Below are positions 27,570 through 35,059 of a stretch of 64,000 nt of DNA, piece by piece. Within the stretch, counting starts at the first letter, position 1. Each line of letters opens with the position of its first letter. The DNA is from Desulfatirhabdium butyrativorans DSM 18734 (lineage in GTDB: Bacteria; Desulfobacterota; Desulfobacteria; Desulfobacterales; Desulfatirhabdiaceae). The stretch is taken from contig NZ_AUCU01000004.1 of NCBI RefSeq assembly GCF_000429925.1, positions 186,001-250,000 of the forward strand. Reading direction: 5' to 3'. Both the position numbers and the translations under genes were made by a program. The notes below the pieces were generated by a model that saw only the letters and a list, made by a program, of their open reading frames with translations, did not search any database and was not told the DNA's origin.

Positions 27570-27768
27570 CCATATCCCCCTCGTCATCGATCACGTCATC
27601 GCCATCGGCGTCGGCGGCGTCCTCTTCCTGTAGGGGCGAATCATTATTCGCCCTTACATCCTCGGCAACCTCCGGCACCTCGATGCCGCGCACATAGACA
27701 TCGCGCAGCACGTCGTCGGCGATACCCCAGATAAAATTCACGATGCTGTTGTGGATCACATGGTTCAT
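27556..27768 (-). pseudogene. hsdM: Type I restriction methyltransferase (hsdM), N-terminal remnant
   Basis: The first 28 residues (MNHVIHNSIVNFIWGIADDV, then LRDVYVRG) match the N-terminus of HsdM DNA adenine methyltransferases, which continue with KYRDVILPM... and reach about 500-800 residues. Here the sequence changes at once to an acidic tail with no methyltransferase motifs, part of which (RANNDSPLQ) is the translated GTAGGGGCGA hairpin. Almost the whole gene is therefore deleted. The short frame is open and could be translated, with coupling to the zeta-like gene. Confidence 0.75.
27629..27658. repeat. GTAGGGGCGA hairpin repeat, copy 4 (inside hsdM remnant)
   Basis: TGTAGGGGCGAAT, loop CATT, ATTCGCCCTTACA; 13-base arms with one mismatch. 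It is the second copy of this repeat in the same decayed restriction locus. Confidence 0.8.
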
Positions 27769-27831
27769 AGCCCGTTATGACTCCTTGCGCTTCTTGCCGG
27801 TTGGATTCGAGCCATCCGTGGCGCTCACCCT

Positions 27832-28065
27832 TCAGGTGTTCTTCGGGCGTCCAGAATCGCTCCCGGCGATTTTGTCCGAAGGCTGAGCCGCGCAGCCAGC
27901 CTTGACCCACGCGTCGACCTCATCTTTCTTGAACTTCCAAAGACGACCCATGCGGTGGGCGGGCATACCATGCTTGTCGATCCACTTGTAAACGGTGTCG
28001 TTGCTGACCCCGAGGTGCTTGCAAATCTCGGTTATTGATAACCAGCGGTCTTCCATCTCGTTCAT
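27832..28065 (-). CDS. Helix-turn-helix (excisionase/MerR-like) DNA-binding protein
   Basis: A 77-residue protein with the winged helix used by AlpA/Xis-type and SinR-like small regulators: WLSITEICKHLGVSNDTVYK is the HTH and MPAHRMGRLWKFKKDEVDAW is the wing and following helix. Such genes frequently lead type I restriction operons. The tail (AAQPSDKIAGSDSGRPKNT) looks unstructured and the gene runs towards the hsdM remnant on the same strand, 63 bases away. It may regulate the remaining toxin-like pair, or simply persist after loss of its operon. Confidence 0.85.
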   Translation of the reverse strand: MNEMEDRWLSITEICKHLGVSNDTVYKWIDKHGMPAHRMGRLWKFKKDEVDAWVKAGCAAQPSDKIAGSDSGRPKNT

Positions 28066-28590
28066 TCTTTTGCTCCACGGGCGTTTTGGTTGTTTGCCAC
28101 GTCCGCCAGAGGCGAAACGGGAGAGACTGGAGGCACCTCCCCCAGGTTAAAACACCCCGTCAATATACAAATGCACTATGTGCTATGTCAAACGATCTTT
28201 ACCGATTTAAGCCGATTATTTTCAATAACGCTCGATGCCAGTCGCCGGTCGGGTGACCGAAGCGCGGCGTGCCGATTTCCTGTTGTATGCAGGCGCTGGC
28301 CAGGCGGAAGATCAGCTCGCTGTGCGCCTCGGCGCAGCGCGGCAGCCCGAGGCGGGTGGAAGCCGATCTTTTCAGCACGTTCAGAGCCCTTCCTGCCAGA
28401 GGCAGGATTTCGTTTGAGTGACGAAATATGCCGGTTTTGCAATTGGCTCTCCTGTCAACCGGAATTCAGCGGAACCCGATTTTCTCCTTGAAATGAAACC
28501 TGTTCTCGCCTAATATCCCACCCTACGGAATTCTCAAAAGCCCCTGGTTTCTGGAAGGCATTGCCCAGCTTCATATCCTGATTTGAAAAA
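28066..28590. other. Gene-poor stretch upstream of the restriction remnants
   Basis: About 525 bases without a confident gene. On the minus strand an open frame from about 28365 to a TAA near 28200 reads ASTRLGLPRCAEAHSELIFR, then LASACIQQEIGTPRFGHP and DWHRALLKIIGLNR. It looks protein-like and could be the C-terminal end of a lost gene, but I do not recognise the family and see no start. The rest (28400-28590) shows no features beyond a short inverted repeat CCTGCCAGAGGCAGG at about 28390. Confidence 0.4.
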
Positions 28591-28986
28591 ATGATCACCG
28601 GCTTTGAAAAAATCGTGGAAGAACGGATATTGGCGGCGCAACGCCGGGGGGAGTTCGATTGTCTTCCCGGGCAAGGACTTCCGCTTGAATTCGAAGATGA
28701 TTCCCATATTCCGGAAGATTTGAGGCTGGCGTACAAAATCCTGAAAAACGCCGATTGCCTTCCTCCGGAGCTTGTCACCAAACAGGAAATTTATCAGACA
28801 CAGGAATTGTTGGCCGGAATGCAGGATACCCAGGAAAAATACCGCATTCTGAAAAAACTGAATTTTCTCATCCTCAAACTCAATTCCACGAGACAGCGGG
28901 CCATTTGCCTGGAAATGCCCCAGCAGTACGCCGAAGTACTGGCCGAAAGAATGACTTCCTCCCATCACAGGAAAATCGATTCATGA
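28591..28986 (+). CDS. DUF1992 (DnaJ-homologue) family protein
   Basis: A 131-residue member of DUF1992, the family of YhdN-like short proteins sometimes called DnaJ homologue subfamily C member 28. The hallmark is a start of the form EKIVEERILAAQRRGEFDCL, followed by PGQGLPLEFEDDSHIPEDLR and LAYKILKNADCLPPEL. The function is unknown; there is no J domain in this form. Its TGA overlaps the ATG of the next gene (ATGA), indicating an operon. ATG start; upstream AAAA-rich leader without strong Shine-Dalgarno. Confidence 0.88.
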   Translation: MITGFEKIVEERILAAQRRGEFDCLPGQGLPLEFEDDSHIPEDLRLAYKILKNADCLPPELVTKQEIYQTQELLAGMQDTQEKYRILKKLNFLILKLNSTRQRAICLEMPQQYAEVLAERMTSSHHRKIDS

Positions 28987-29486
28987 AATCATCCGCTGTG
29001 GGTATCCAATCGGAGACGCATTTCAAAAGCGTCTTAATGGCTTATGGCATCCTGATCCTGCATTTGGTCCTGATTGCGGCAATGGGCATTATGGTGCTGT
29101 TTTTCAGAGGGTTTATCGAGTACATGATCTGGGTGTTCTTGGGTGGCTCGACTGCCCTGGCAATTTCAGCCTACCATTTCTACAAACGAATGAAAAAAGA
29201 AGGAAAAACGCTCAAGGAAATGCTTTCGACCCCCATGTTTCGGAATCGTTCGGTCGAAATCAGTCTGTTGGGCGGGATCGCATCGCTCAAACTCGGCAAA
29301 CCCCAGTCATCCCACGCTGCGGAAGGCATCGATTCCCAGTGGATCGATACGCCCAGACAATTGGAGGACCCGCTGACAGCCAGGGTGAGGGAGCTTGCAG
29401 AGCTTGCCAAACTGCTCGAAAACGAGTTGATCACCATCGACGAGTTCAATGAGGTGAAACGGGAAATGCTGCGCTTTCGCAGTTGA
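28983..29486 (+). CDS. Two-TM membrane protein with C-terminal SHOCT-like motif
   Basis: A 167-residue protein starting at ATG 28983, which overlaps the DUF1992 stop. Two hydrophobic segments, VLMAYGILILHLVLIAAMGI and YMIWVFLGGSTALAISAYHF, cover residues about 17-63. The cytoplasmic remainder ends with VRELAELAKLLENELITIDE and FNEVKREML, a SHOCT-type short helical hairpin known from oligomerising membrane proteins. An extended reading from 28755 would overlap the previous gene completely and is not credible. Function unknown. Confidence 0.75.
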   Translation: MKSSAVGIQSETHFKSVLMAYGILILHLVLIAAMGIMVLFFRGFIEYMIWVFLGGSTALAISAYHFYKRMKKEGKTLKEMLSTPMFRNRSVEISLLGGIASLKLGKPQSSHAAEGIDSQWIDTPRQLEDPLTARVRELAELAKLLENELITIDEFNEVKREMLRFRS

Positions 29487-29610
29487 TGCCACCCTTGTTT
29501 CGGCTGGCAGCATGTGTGGCGGTTCCACAACGGGCCGTCGCCATAACCAAGATCGGCTCCTTTTTGAGAACATCCAGATCATCCACTTTATCTTCAAGGC
29601 GAACCAATCC

Positions 29611-30552
29611 ATGAAGCCATTGACGGTGGCGCTTTTATCCGGGGGTATGTCTTCGGAGCGGGAAGTCTCCCTGAAAAGCGGAGATCAGGTTTACGCGGCT
29701 CTGGACAAGGAAAAATATCGCGTTGTTCGATACGATCCGAAGACCGATCTCATGAAATTGATGACCGATGCCCCGCGGATCGATTTCGCCCTGATCATCC
29801 TGCATGGACCGTACGGCGAGGATGGCGCCATTCAGGGACTTCTGGATTGTCTGAACATCCCCTATCAGGGGTCCGGTGTGCTGGGAAGCGCCATCGCGAT
29901 GGACAAGGCGGCATCGAAAATCCTCTATGAGCGCGCCGGCATTCCAACGCCTCCATACCTCGTCCTCGACGGTCGATCGGAAGTGAATCCCGAATCGATT
30001 ATCACCCGTATCGGACTTCCCCTTGTGGTCAAACCGGCCCGGGGTGGATCGAGCATCGGCATGAGCATCGTCCGTGAGGCATCGGAAGTCGCCGGAGCTG
30101 TCGAAAAGGCAAGGACCTTCGGATCGGCCGTTCTCATCGAAGCCTATATCGAGGGGACCGAGTTGACGGTGGCCGTCATCGGGAACCAGGACCTGCAACC
30201 GTTGCCGGTCATCGAAATCATCCCGGATGAGCGCTTCGTGTTTTTCGATTATGAAGCCAAATATACGCCGGGCGCGAGCAACGAAATCTGTCCGGCAAGA
30301 ATCGATGAGGACATCCGGGAAAAGGCCCAGAACCTTGCCATTGCAGCTCATCGCGCCCTCTTTTGTGAAGGATGCAGCCGCACCGACATGATTCTGGCCG
30401 GAAGGCAGCTGGTTGTTCTCGAAACCAATACCATTCCGGGAATGACGCAAACCAGCTTGCTGCCGCGAGCCGCAAGAACGGCAGGCATCGAATTCGGAAG
30501 CCTTCTTGACCGGCTGATCGAACTGGGGTTGGAAAGACACCGGCAGGGATAG
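29611..30552 (+). CDS. ddl: D-alanine--D-alanine ligase
   Basis: Joins two D-alanines for peptidoglycan. It has the N-terminal Rossmann-like segment VALLSGGMSSEREVSLKSG, HGPYGEDGAIQGLLD, the ATP-grasp region LPLVVKPARGGSSIGMS and the metal-binding LVVLETNTIPGMTQTSLLP. The start at ATG 29611 gives 313 residues, typical of DdlB. Reading from 29512 would add 33 unrelated residues. It is isolated from mur genes; a composite repeat region follows before purD-purE. Confidence 0.95.
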   Translation: MKPLTVALLSGGMSSEREVSLKSGDQVYAALDKEKYRVVRYDPKTDLMKLMTDAPRIDFALIILHGPYGEDGAIQGLLDCLNIPYQGSGVLGSAIAMDKAASKILYERAGIPTPPYLVLDGRSEVNPESIITRIGLPLVVKPARGGSSIGMSIVREASEVAGAVEKARTFGSAVLIEAYIEGTELTVAVIGNQDLQPLPVIEIIPDERFVFFDYEAKYTPGASNEICPARIDEDIREKAQNLAIAAHRALFCEGCSRTDMILAGRQLVVLETNTIPGMTQTSLLPRAARTAGIEFGSLLDRLIELGLERHRQG

Positions 30553-30918
30553 ATTTCCTCTCTCCAACGATATGGCCTGGCAATTATGTCCACTGGATGC
30601 CGGTCAATTGGTGGATCGTTATCATCCATCTTCTCCCAACGCGGGGAGAACTCGCTATCGTTGTCGTTGTCGCTATCGTTATCGTTGTCGTTGTCGTTGT
30701 CGTTATCGTTGTCGTAATCGTAATCGTAATCGTAATCGTAATCCCCTGGGCCCGTCACCCCGGTGAAAGGCGTGGTCCAGAACCTGTCCATAACCCGCAA
30801 TCGAAGTACTGGATTCCGGCTTTCGCCGGAATGACGCTCCAAGGCGCTCGCTGGAACGACGACTGTTGATGAAACCATCCAACATGACTACCAAACGTAT
30901 CCTGAAGGAGTCGAAACG
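30553..30918. other. Intergenic region with hexanucleotide tract and palindrome
   Basis: 366 bases between ddl and the purD-purE gene. It contains hexanucleotide tract copy 1 (30653-30763) and then the common palindrome ATTCCGGCTTTCGCCGGAAT (30813-30832). The open frame across the tract encodes only Val/Ile or Asn/Asp repeats and is not a gene. The purD ribosome site (AAGGAG) lies at 30904-30909. Confidence 0.6.
30653..30763 (+). repeat. Hexanucleotide TCGTTG/TCGTAA tract with GGGCCCGTCA flank, copy 1
   Basis: About fifteen hexamer-like units: first TCGTTG/TCGTTA/TCGCTA variants, then five TCGTAA units, ending at CCCCTGGGCCCGTCACCCCG. The same order of two blocks and the same flank occur at 40563-40650 and, inverted, at 52026-52166. 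Confidence 0.85.
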
Positions 30919-32691
30919 ATGAACATCCTGGTGATCGGCGGTGGAGGGAGGGAACATGCCCTGGTGTGGAAACTGGCGCAAAGTCCGAAAGTCAGCCGAA
31001 TCTTTTGCGCGCCCGGAAACGCAGGGATTGCGGAACTGGCCACCTGTGTTCCGATCGATGCCGAAGACATCGGCAAGCTGCTGGAATTTGCCCGGGAAAC
31101 CGCCATCGATCTGACGGTTGTCGGGCCGGAAGGGCCGCTTGCCAAAGGTATCGTAGATATGTTCGAGAAGAACGGTCTGCGGATTTTCGGCGCTTCCAGG
31201 AAAGCCGCAGAGATCGAAGCCAGCAAGTCCTTCGCCAAGAATCTCATGAAGAAATACGGCATTCCGACGGCGGAGGGGAAATCCTTTGCTTCCTATGACA
31301 AGGCCTCCGCCTATCTGCGCAAACAGACAGCGCCTGTCGTGGTCAAGGCAGACGGGCTTGCGGCGGGAAAAGGCGTTCTGGTGTGCCGGACGATCGAGGA
31401 AGCGCTCGATGGCCTGAAGCGGATCATGGTGGATCAGGCTTTTGGGGACGCCGGGAAAAAAGTCGTCATCGAGGAATGCCTCAAAGGCGAAGAAGCATCC
31501 TTTCTCGCGTTTACGGATGGAAAATCCGTTTTGCCGCTGCCGTCGTCCCAGGATCACAAGCGGGTGTTCGATCATGATGAAGGGCCCAACACCGGCGGCA
31601 TGGGTGCCTATTCGCCGGCGCCCATCATCGATCATGCCCTGCAGGAAGCGATCATGAAGCAGGTGATGGTTCCTACCGTCCAGGCGATGGCATCGGAAGG
31701 CAGGCCTTACAAGGGGGTGTTGTATGCCGGGCTCATGATCCACGATGATCGGGTGAAAGTCCTCGAATTCAATGCACGATTCGGCGATCCCGAAACCCAG
31801 CCGCTGCTGATGCGACTCAAAGGCGACCTGGTGCCGATCATGGAGGCCACCATCGACGGCACGCTAAGTGCACACAAGCTCGAGATCGATGAACGGCCTG
31901 CCGTATGTATTGTGATGGCATCCGAAGGTTATCCGGGCAGCTATCCGAAAGGTATTCCCATTTCCGGGTTGGATAAGGCCCGGCGTATGAAAAACGTGGT
32001 TGTCTTTCATGCGGGGACAGTCAAACAAGGGGATTCCGTTGTGAGCAGCGGCGGACGGGTGCTCGGCGTTACGGCAGTGGGCTCCGGAATTCAGGATGCT
32101 GTTACAGCGGCTTACAAGGCGGTTTCCGTCATCTCCTGGAAAGGCGTCCATTACCGTAAGGATATTGCCGGGCGTGCGCTGAACCGGATCAAGACGCCTG
32201 CAAGGGTGGGTATCGTCATGGGTAGCGATTCCGATTTGCCGATTATGCAGGAGGCTGCGGTTGTGCTTCGCAAATTCGGTGTGAGTTTCGAAATGACCGT
32301 TGCCTCCGCACACAGAAGCCCCGAACGGGCTGCAAGCTTCGCAGCGGATGCCGCGAAGCGGGGCATGAAAGTGATCATTGCCGGCGCAGGCCACGCCGCA
32401 CATCTTGCCGGTGTCCTGGCCGCGCATACCACCATTCCGGTTATCGGTGTGCCCATCGATTCATCCGCACTGCAGGGGCTCGACGCCCTGCTTTCGACGG
32501 TGCAGATGCCGCCAGGTGTTCCGGTTGCCTGCATGGCCATCGGGAAATCGGGAGCCCGCAACGCAGGGCTTCTCGCCGTGCAGATACTTGCGCTTTCCGA
32601 TATTCGGCTTGCCTCGCTGCTCGAAAAGGATAAGGCCGAAATGGCCCTTCAGGTGGAAGAGAAAGCCAGAAAGCTCTCTGTCTGTGCCTGA
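30919..32691 (+). CDS. purD-purE: Fused phosphoribosylamine-glycine ligase / N5-CAIR mutase (PurD-PurE)
   Basis: Residues 1-about 420 are PurD (GAR synthetase), which joins phosphoribosylamine and glycine with ATP: VIGGGGREHAL, the ATP-grasp KADGLAAGKGVLVC and EFNARFGDPETQPLL. Residues about 427-590 are PurE, which forms CAIR: GIVMGSDSDLPIMQEA, SAHRSPERA and AGAGHAAHLAGVLAAHTT. The join is in frame with a short linker (LNRIKTPA), both parts look complete, and there is no stop between them, so one polypeptide would carry steps 2 and 6 of purine synthesis. No purK is in the window. AAGGAG precedes the ATG. The next gene starts inside its last codons. Confidence 0.95.
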   Translation: MNILVIGGGGREHALVWKLAQSPKVSRIFCAPGNAGIAELATCVPIDAEDIGKLLEFARETAIDLTVVGPEGPLAKGIVDMFEKNGLRIFGASRKAAEIEASKSFAKNLMKKYGIPTAEGKSFASYDKASAYLRKQTAPVVVKADGLAAGKGVLVCRTIEEALDGLKRIMVDQAFGDAGKKVVIEECLKGEEASFLAFTDGKSVLPLPSSQDHKRVFDHDEGPNTGGMGAYSPAPIIDHALQEAIMKQVMVPTVQAMASEGRPYKGVLYAGLMIHDDRVKVLEFNARFGDPETQPLLMRLKGDLVPIMEATIDGTLSAHKLEIDERPAVCIVMASEGYPGSYPKGIPISGLDKARRMKNVVVFHAGTVKQGDSVVSSGGRVLGVTAVGSGIQDAVTAAYKAVSVISWKGVHYRKDIAGRALNRIKTPARVGIVMGSDSDLPIMQEAAVVLRKFGVSFEMTVASAHRSPERAASFAADAAKRGMKVIIAGAGHAAHLAGVLAAHTTIPVIGVPIDSSALQGLDALLSTVQMPPGVPVACMAIGKSGARNAGLLAVQILALSDIRLASLLEKDKAEMALQVEEKARKLSVCA

Positions 32692-33325
32692 GTCTGAAAG
32701 ACTGTCGATCGATCCGCTTCGGCCCGAGCCGGCCGCGATCCGGCTGGCGGGCCGCATTCTCCGTTCAGATGGGATCATTTGTTTTCCGACTTCGGGCTTG
32801 TATGGCCTGGGTGCGATATGGGACAACGAGCGGGCCATCGAGCGGATTTATGCCATCAAGGGGCGGGACAGAAGCAAGCCGATTCTGATCCTCGTACCTT
32901 CTGCAGATGAAATTCCAGCCCTGGTTACGGAAATCCCCGATGTCGCCCGGCGACTGATGCAGCGTTTCTGGCCTGGACGATTGACCCTGATATTTCGGGC
33001 GGCCTCCCATGTCTCCAGACATCTGACTGCCGGAAGCGAAAAAATCGGTCTGCGATTGCCGATGCATCCGGTGGCGAAGGCGATTCTTCAGGAGGCCGGA
33101 GTCCCCCTCACCGGTACCAGCGCGAACCTGTCGGGGGATGCCGGATGCGACGTCATCGAATCCTTGTCGCCGGCGATCCGGACCGCTGTCGATCTGGTGC
33201 TCGATGCCGGGAAATTGACGGGTGGAGCGGGCTCGACGGTGGTAGACGTAACGGCCGATCCGGTGCGGGTGTTGCGATGGGGGGCTGTGGGGATGAACGA
33301 ATTGCGTGAATGGATCGATTCATGA
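32684..33325 (+). CDS. Sua5/YciO/YrdC family threonylcarbamoyl-AMP synthase
   Basis: TsaC/Sua5 proteins make threonylcarbamoyl-AMP for t6A37 in tRNAs. The fold is recognisable from GIICFPTSGLYGLGA, IYAIKGRDRSKPI (the KxR..KP ligand motif), PGRLTLIF, GLRLPMHPVA and TGTSANLSG. I start at GTG 32684, which overlaps the purD-purE stop; this gives 213 residues, the usual single-domain length. No ATG is available in the homologous region. It is the second gene of the purine-transport-quinone run and ends in an ATGA overlap with the transporter lipid-anchored or secreted binding protein gene. Confidence 0.88.
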   Translation: MPESERLSIDPLRPEPAAIRLAGRILRSDGIICFPTSGLYGLGAIWDNERAIERIYAIKGRDRSKPILILVPSADEIPALVTEIPDVARRLMQRFWPGRLTLIFRAASHVSRHLTAGSEKIGLRLPMHPVAKAILQEAGVPLTGTSANLSGDAGCDVIESLSPAIRTAVDLVLDAGKLTGGAGSTVVDVTADPVRVLRWGAVGMNELREWIDS

Positions 33326-34272
33326 CAAGGGTATCGATGGATGCGTTCAACCGGTTGGTTGCGTTCATTCTCGCCTGGTTTGTGATGGGATTCACGGCAA
33401 CGGTTGGCTGGTCGGCGGACGCCATGCACATTGGGGTGTTGCCTGTCGTGGATACGCTTCCGCTCTGGGTGGCAAAGGAACGCGGTTATTTTGTCGAAAG
33501 TGGAATCGATGTCACGCTTTTAAGCTTCGATAGTGCGCTGGAGCGGGATGCTGCCCTTCAGGCAGGCAAGCTGGAGGGATATTTCGGCGATTTGCTCAAC
33601 ACGGTGCTGCTCATTCGCTCCGGCCATCCGATTCGCGTGGCGACAGTCGCCTATCATACGGATGTCACGCAGCGGATGTTCGGCGTTGCCCTTCAGCCCG
33701 GATCGAAAATCAGGCACCCCGATCAACTGGCGGATCAAACGATCGGCATTTCCCGCTCCACGGTCATCGAATTTCTGCTGGACAGGATGTTGATCGGCTC
33801 CGGTGTGCCCACTTCCGCCGTGCAAAAGCAGGATATCAAAAAAATTCCGATCCGGATGCAGCTTTTGCTTTCCGGGCAGATCCCGGCAGCCCTGCTGCCC
33901 GAGCCGCTGCTGAGTCTTGCGGAATTGAAAGGGGCCCGGGTGATCCTCGACGACCGACGGCTTGATATGACCGAAACCGTCATTGCATTGAAAAAATCCT
34001 GGGTCGATGCAGGAACCGAACTGCTGAAACGGTTTCGTCTGGCCTATGGAAAGGCGGTCGAAACGATTCGCCGGGAACCCGAAACCACCACCGATATCCT
34101 GGTTCGGCATTGCAGACTTCCCAACGAACTGGTTCCATCCTATCGACCTCCTGTCTTTCCGCCCGTCGGCCTTCCTTCCTCCGGGGACATCGAACTTGTC
34201 CAGCAATGGCTGATCGAACACCAGATGATTCTGAAACCGATGGACGAGCGGGATATCGTCTTTTCCCCGTGA
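33322..34272 (+). CDS. ABC transporter substrate-binding protein, NitT/TauT (SsuA/NMT1-like) family
   Basis: A secreted solute receptor. A signal peptide-like N-terminus (FILAWFVMGFTATVGWSADA, cleavage likely near Ala-Asp-Ala) is followed by IGVLPVVDTLPLWVAKERGY, GYFGDLLNTVLLIRSGHPI and the second-lobe STVIEFLLDRMLIGSGVP. I use ATG 33322 because of the ATGA overlap with yrdC; ATG 33310 is an alternative. The ligand class in this family includes nitrate, sulfonates, thiamine precursors and aromatic compounds, and some relatives (MqnA/MqnD) are enzymes of futalosine menaquinone synthesis; the sequence here is closer to transporter receptors. Confidence 0.88.
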   Translation: MTRVSMDAFNRLVAFILAWFVMGFTATVGWSADAMHIGVLPVVDTLPLWVAKERGYFVESGIDVTLLSFDSALERDAALQAGKLEGYFGDLLNTVLLIRSGHPIRVATVAYHTDVTQRMFGVALQPGSKIRHPDQLADQTIGISRSTVIEFLLDRMLIGSGVPTSAVQKQDIKKIPIRMQLLLSGQIPAALLPEPLLSLAELKGARVILDDRRLDMTETVIALKKSWVDAGTELLKRFRLAYGKAVETIRREPETTTDILVRHCRLPNELVPSYRPPVFPPVGLPSSGDIELVQQWLIEHQMILKPMDERDIVFSP

Positions 34273-34294
34273 AAGCCGCTCGGAGGTTCAGACG

Positions 34295-35059
34295 ATGATC
34301 GTTGTCGACGGGGTATCGAAAGGATACGATTCCGATTGTGGACTTGTCCTGAAAGAAGTATCCTTTCAAATTCCGGATGGGAACACGCTTTCGATCATCG
34401 GAGCTTCGGGTTGCGGCAAGACGACACTGCTCTATCTGATGGCCGGCTTGCTGAGACCGAATACGGGCAGCATCCGGATTGTCGATAGCCGGGGAAGATC
34501 GGGAAAACCCGCAATCGTGTTCCAGGATTATGGTCTGTTTCCCTGGAAAACCGTTTTCGAAAACATTCTTTTGGGCATGCGGATAGCGGGTGTTCCTAAG
34601 CGGGAGGCCATTGGTACGGCCCTATCGCTGATGCAGGAAATTGGTATCGGGGATCTGGGTCAACGCTATCCGATTCAACTGAGCGGTGGCCAGAAGCAGC
34701 GGGTGGCAATTGCCCGTGCGCTTGCGATGCGTCCGGAAGTGCTGCTCCTGGATGAGCCGTTTTCATCCCTCGACGCCATTACCCGGGAGCATTTGCAGCA
34801 TCTGGTCAAAGACTTGTGGCGCACCCGGCATCTTTCCTATGTTCTGGTGACGCACAGCGTGGAAGAAGCCGTTTTCATGGGGCAGACAATTCTGGTGCTG
34901 CAGGGGAAACCCGGCGTTGTGGCGCACCGGATCGACAATCCGCTGTTCGATACACCCGATTTCCGGATGCAACCGGCATATTTCGAAATTGTCCGAGCGG
35001 TACGGAAAGCCCTTGCGGATTATGCGAATGGCCACTTCTCTTGCGGGGACCGCTCCTGA
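34295..35059 (+). CDS. ABC transporter ATP-binding protein, NitT/TauT family
   Basis: Powers the uptake system with its neighbours. Walker A IGASGCGKTTLLYLM, Q-loop FQDYGLFPWKT, signature LSGGQKQRVAIARAL and Walker B VLLLDEPFSSLD, then the switch His in VLVTHSVEEAV. The FQDYGLFPWKT and PFSSLD forms are characteristic of the nitrate/taurine subfamily. The length is 254 residues. The stop overlaps the ATG of the permease-UbiA gene (TGATG). Confidence 0.95.
   Translation: MIVVDGVSKGYDSDCGLVLKEVSFQIPDGNTLSIIGASGCGKTTLLYLMAGLLRPNTGSIRIVDSRGRSGKPAIVFQDYGLFPWKTVFENILLGMRIAGVPKREAIGTALSLMQEIGIGDLGQRYPIQLSGGQKQRVAIARALAMRPEVLLLDEPFSSLDAITREHLQHLVKDLWRTRHLSYVLVTHSVEEAVFMGQTILVLQGKPGVVAHRIDNPLFDTPDFRMQPAYFEIVRAVRKALADYANGHFSCGDRS

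Noticed and set aside
30650-30770. CRISPR array in the repeated tracts
   Set aside because: The units are 6 bases without spacers; no 23-37-base repeats with regular unique spacers occur anywhere in the window.
30597-30878. Open frames of Val/Ile or Asp/Asn/Tyr repeats across the hexanucleotide tract
   Set aside because: They only translate a simple repeat; similar frames occur at 40523 and 52024 at the other copies.
33322-34272. Binding protein as MqnA or MqnD enzyme of the futalosine route
   Set aside because: It has a signal peptide and transporter-type lobes and is followed by its own ATPase and permease; the enzymes are cytoplasmic.
34816-35058. N-terminal extension of the permease-UbiA gene upstream of 35059
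   Set aside because: It is inside the ATP-binding protein gene and unlike any permease; the ATG at 35059 overlaps the ATPase stop as expected.
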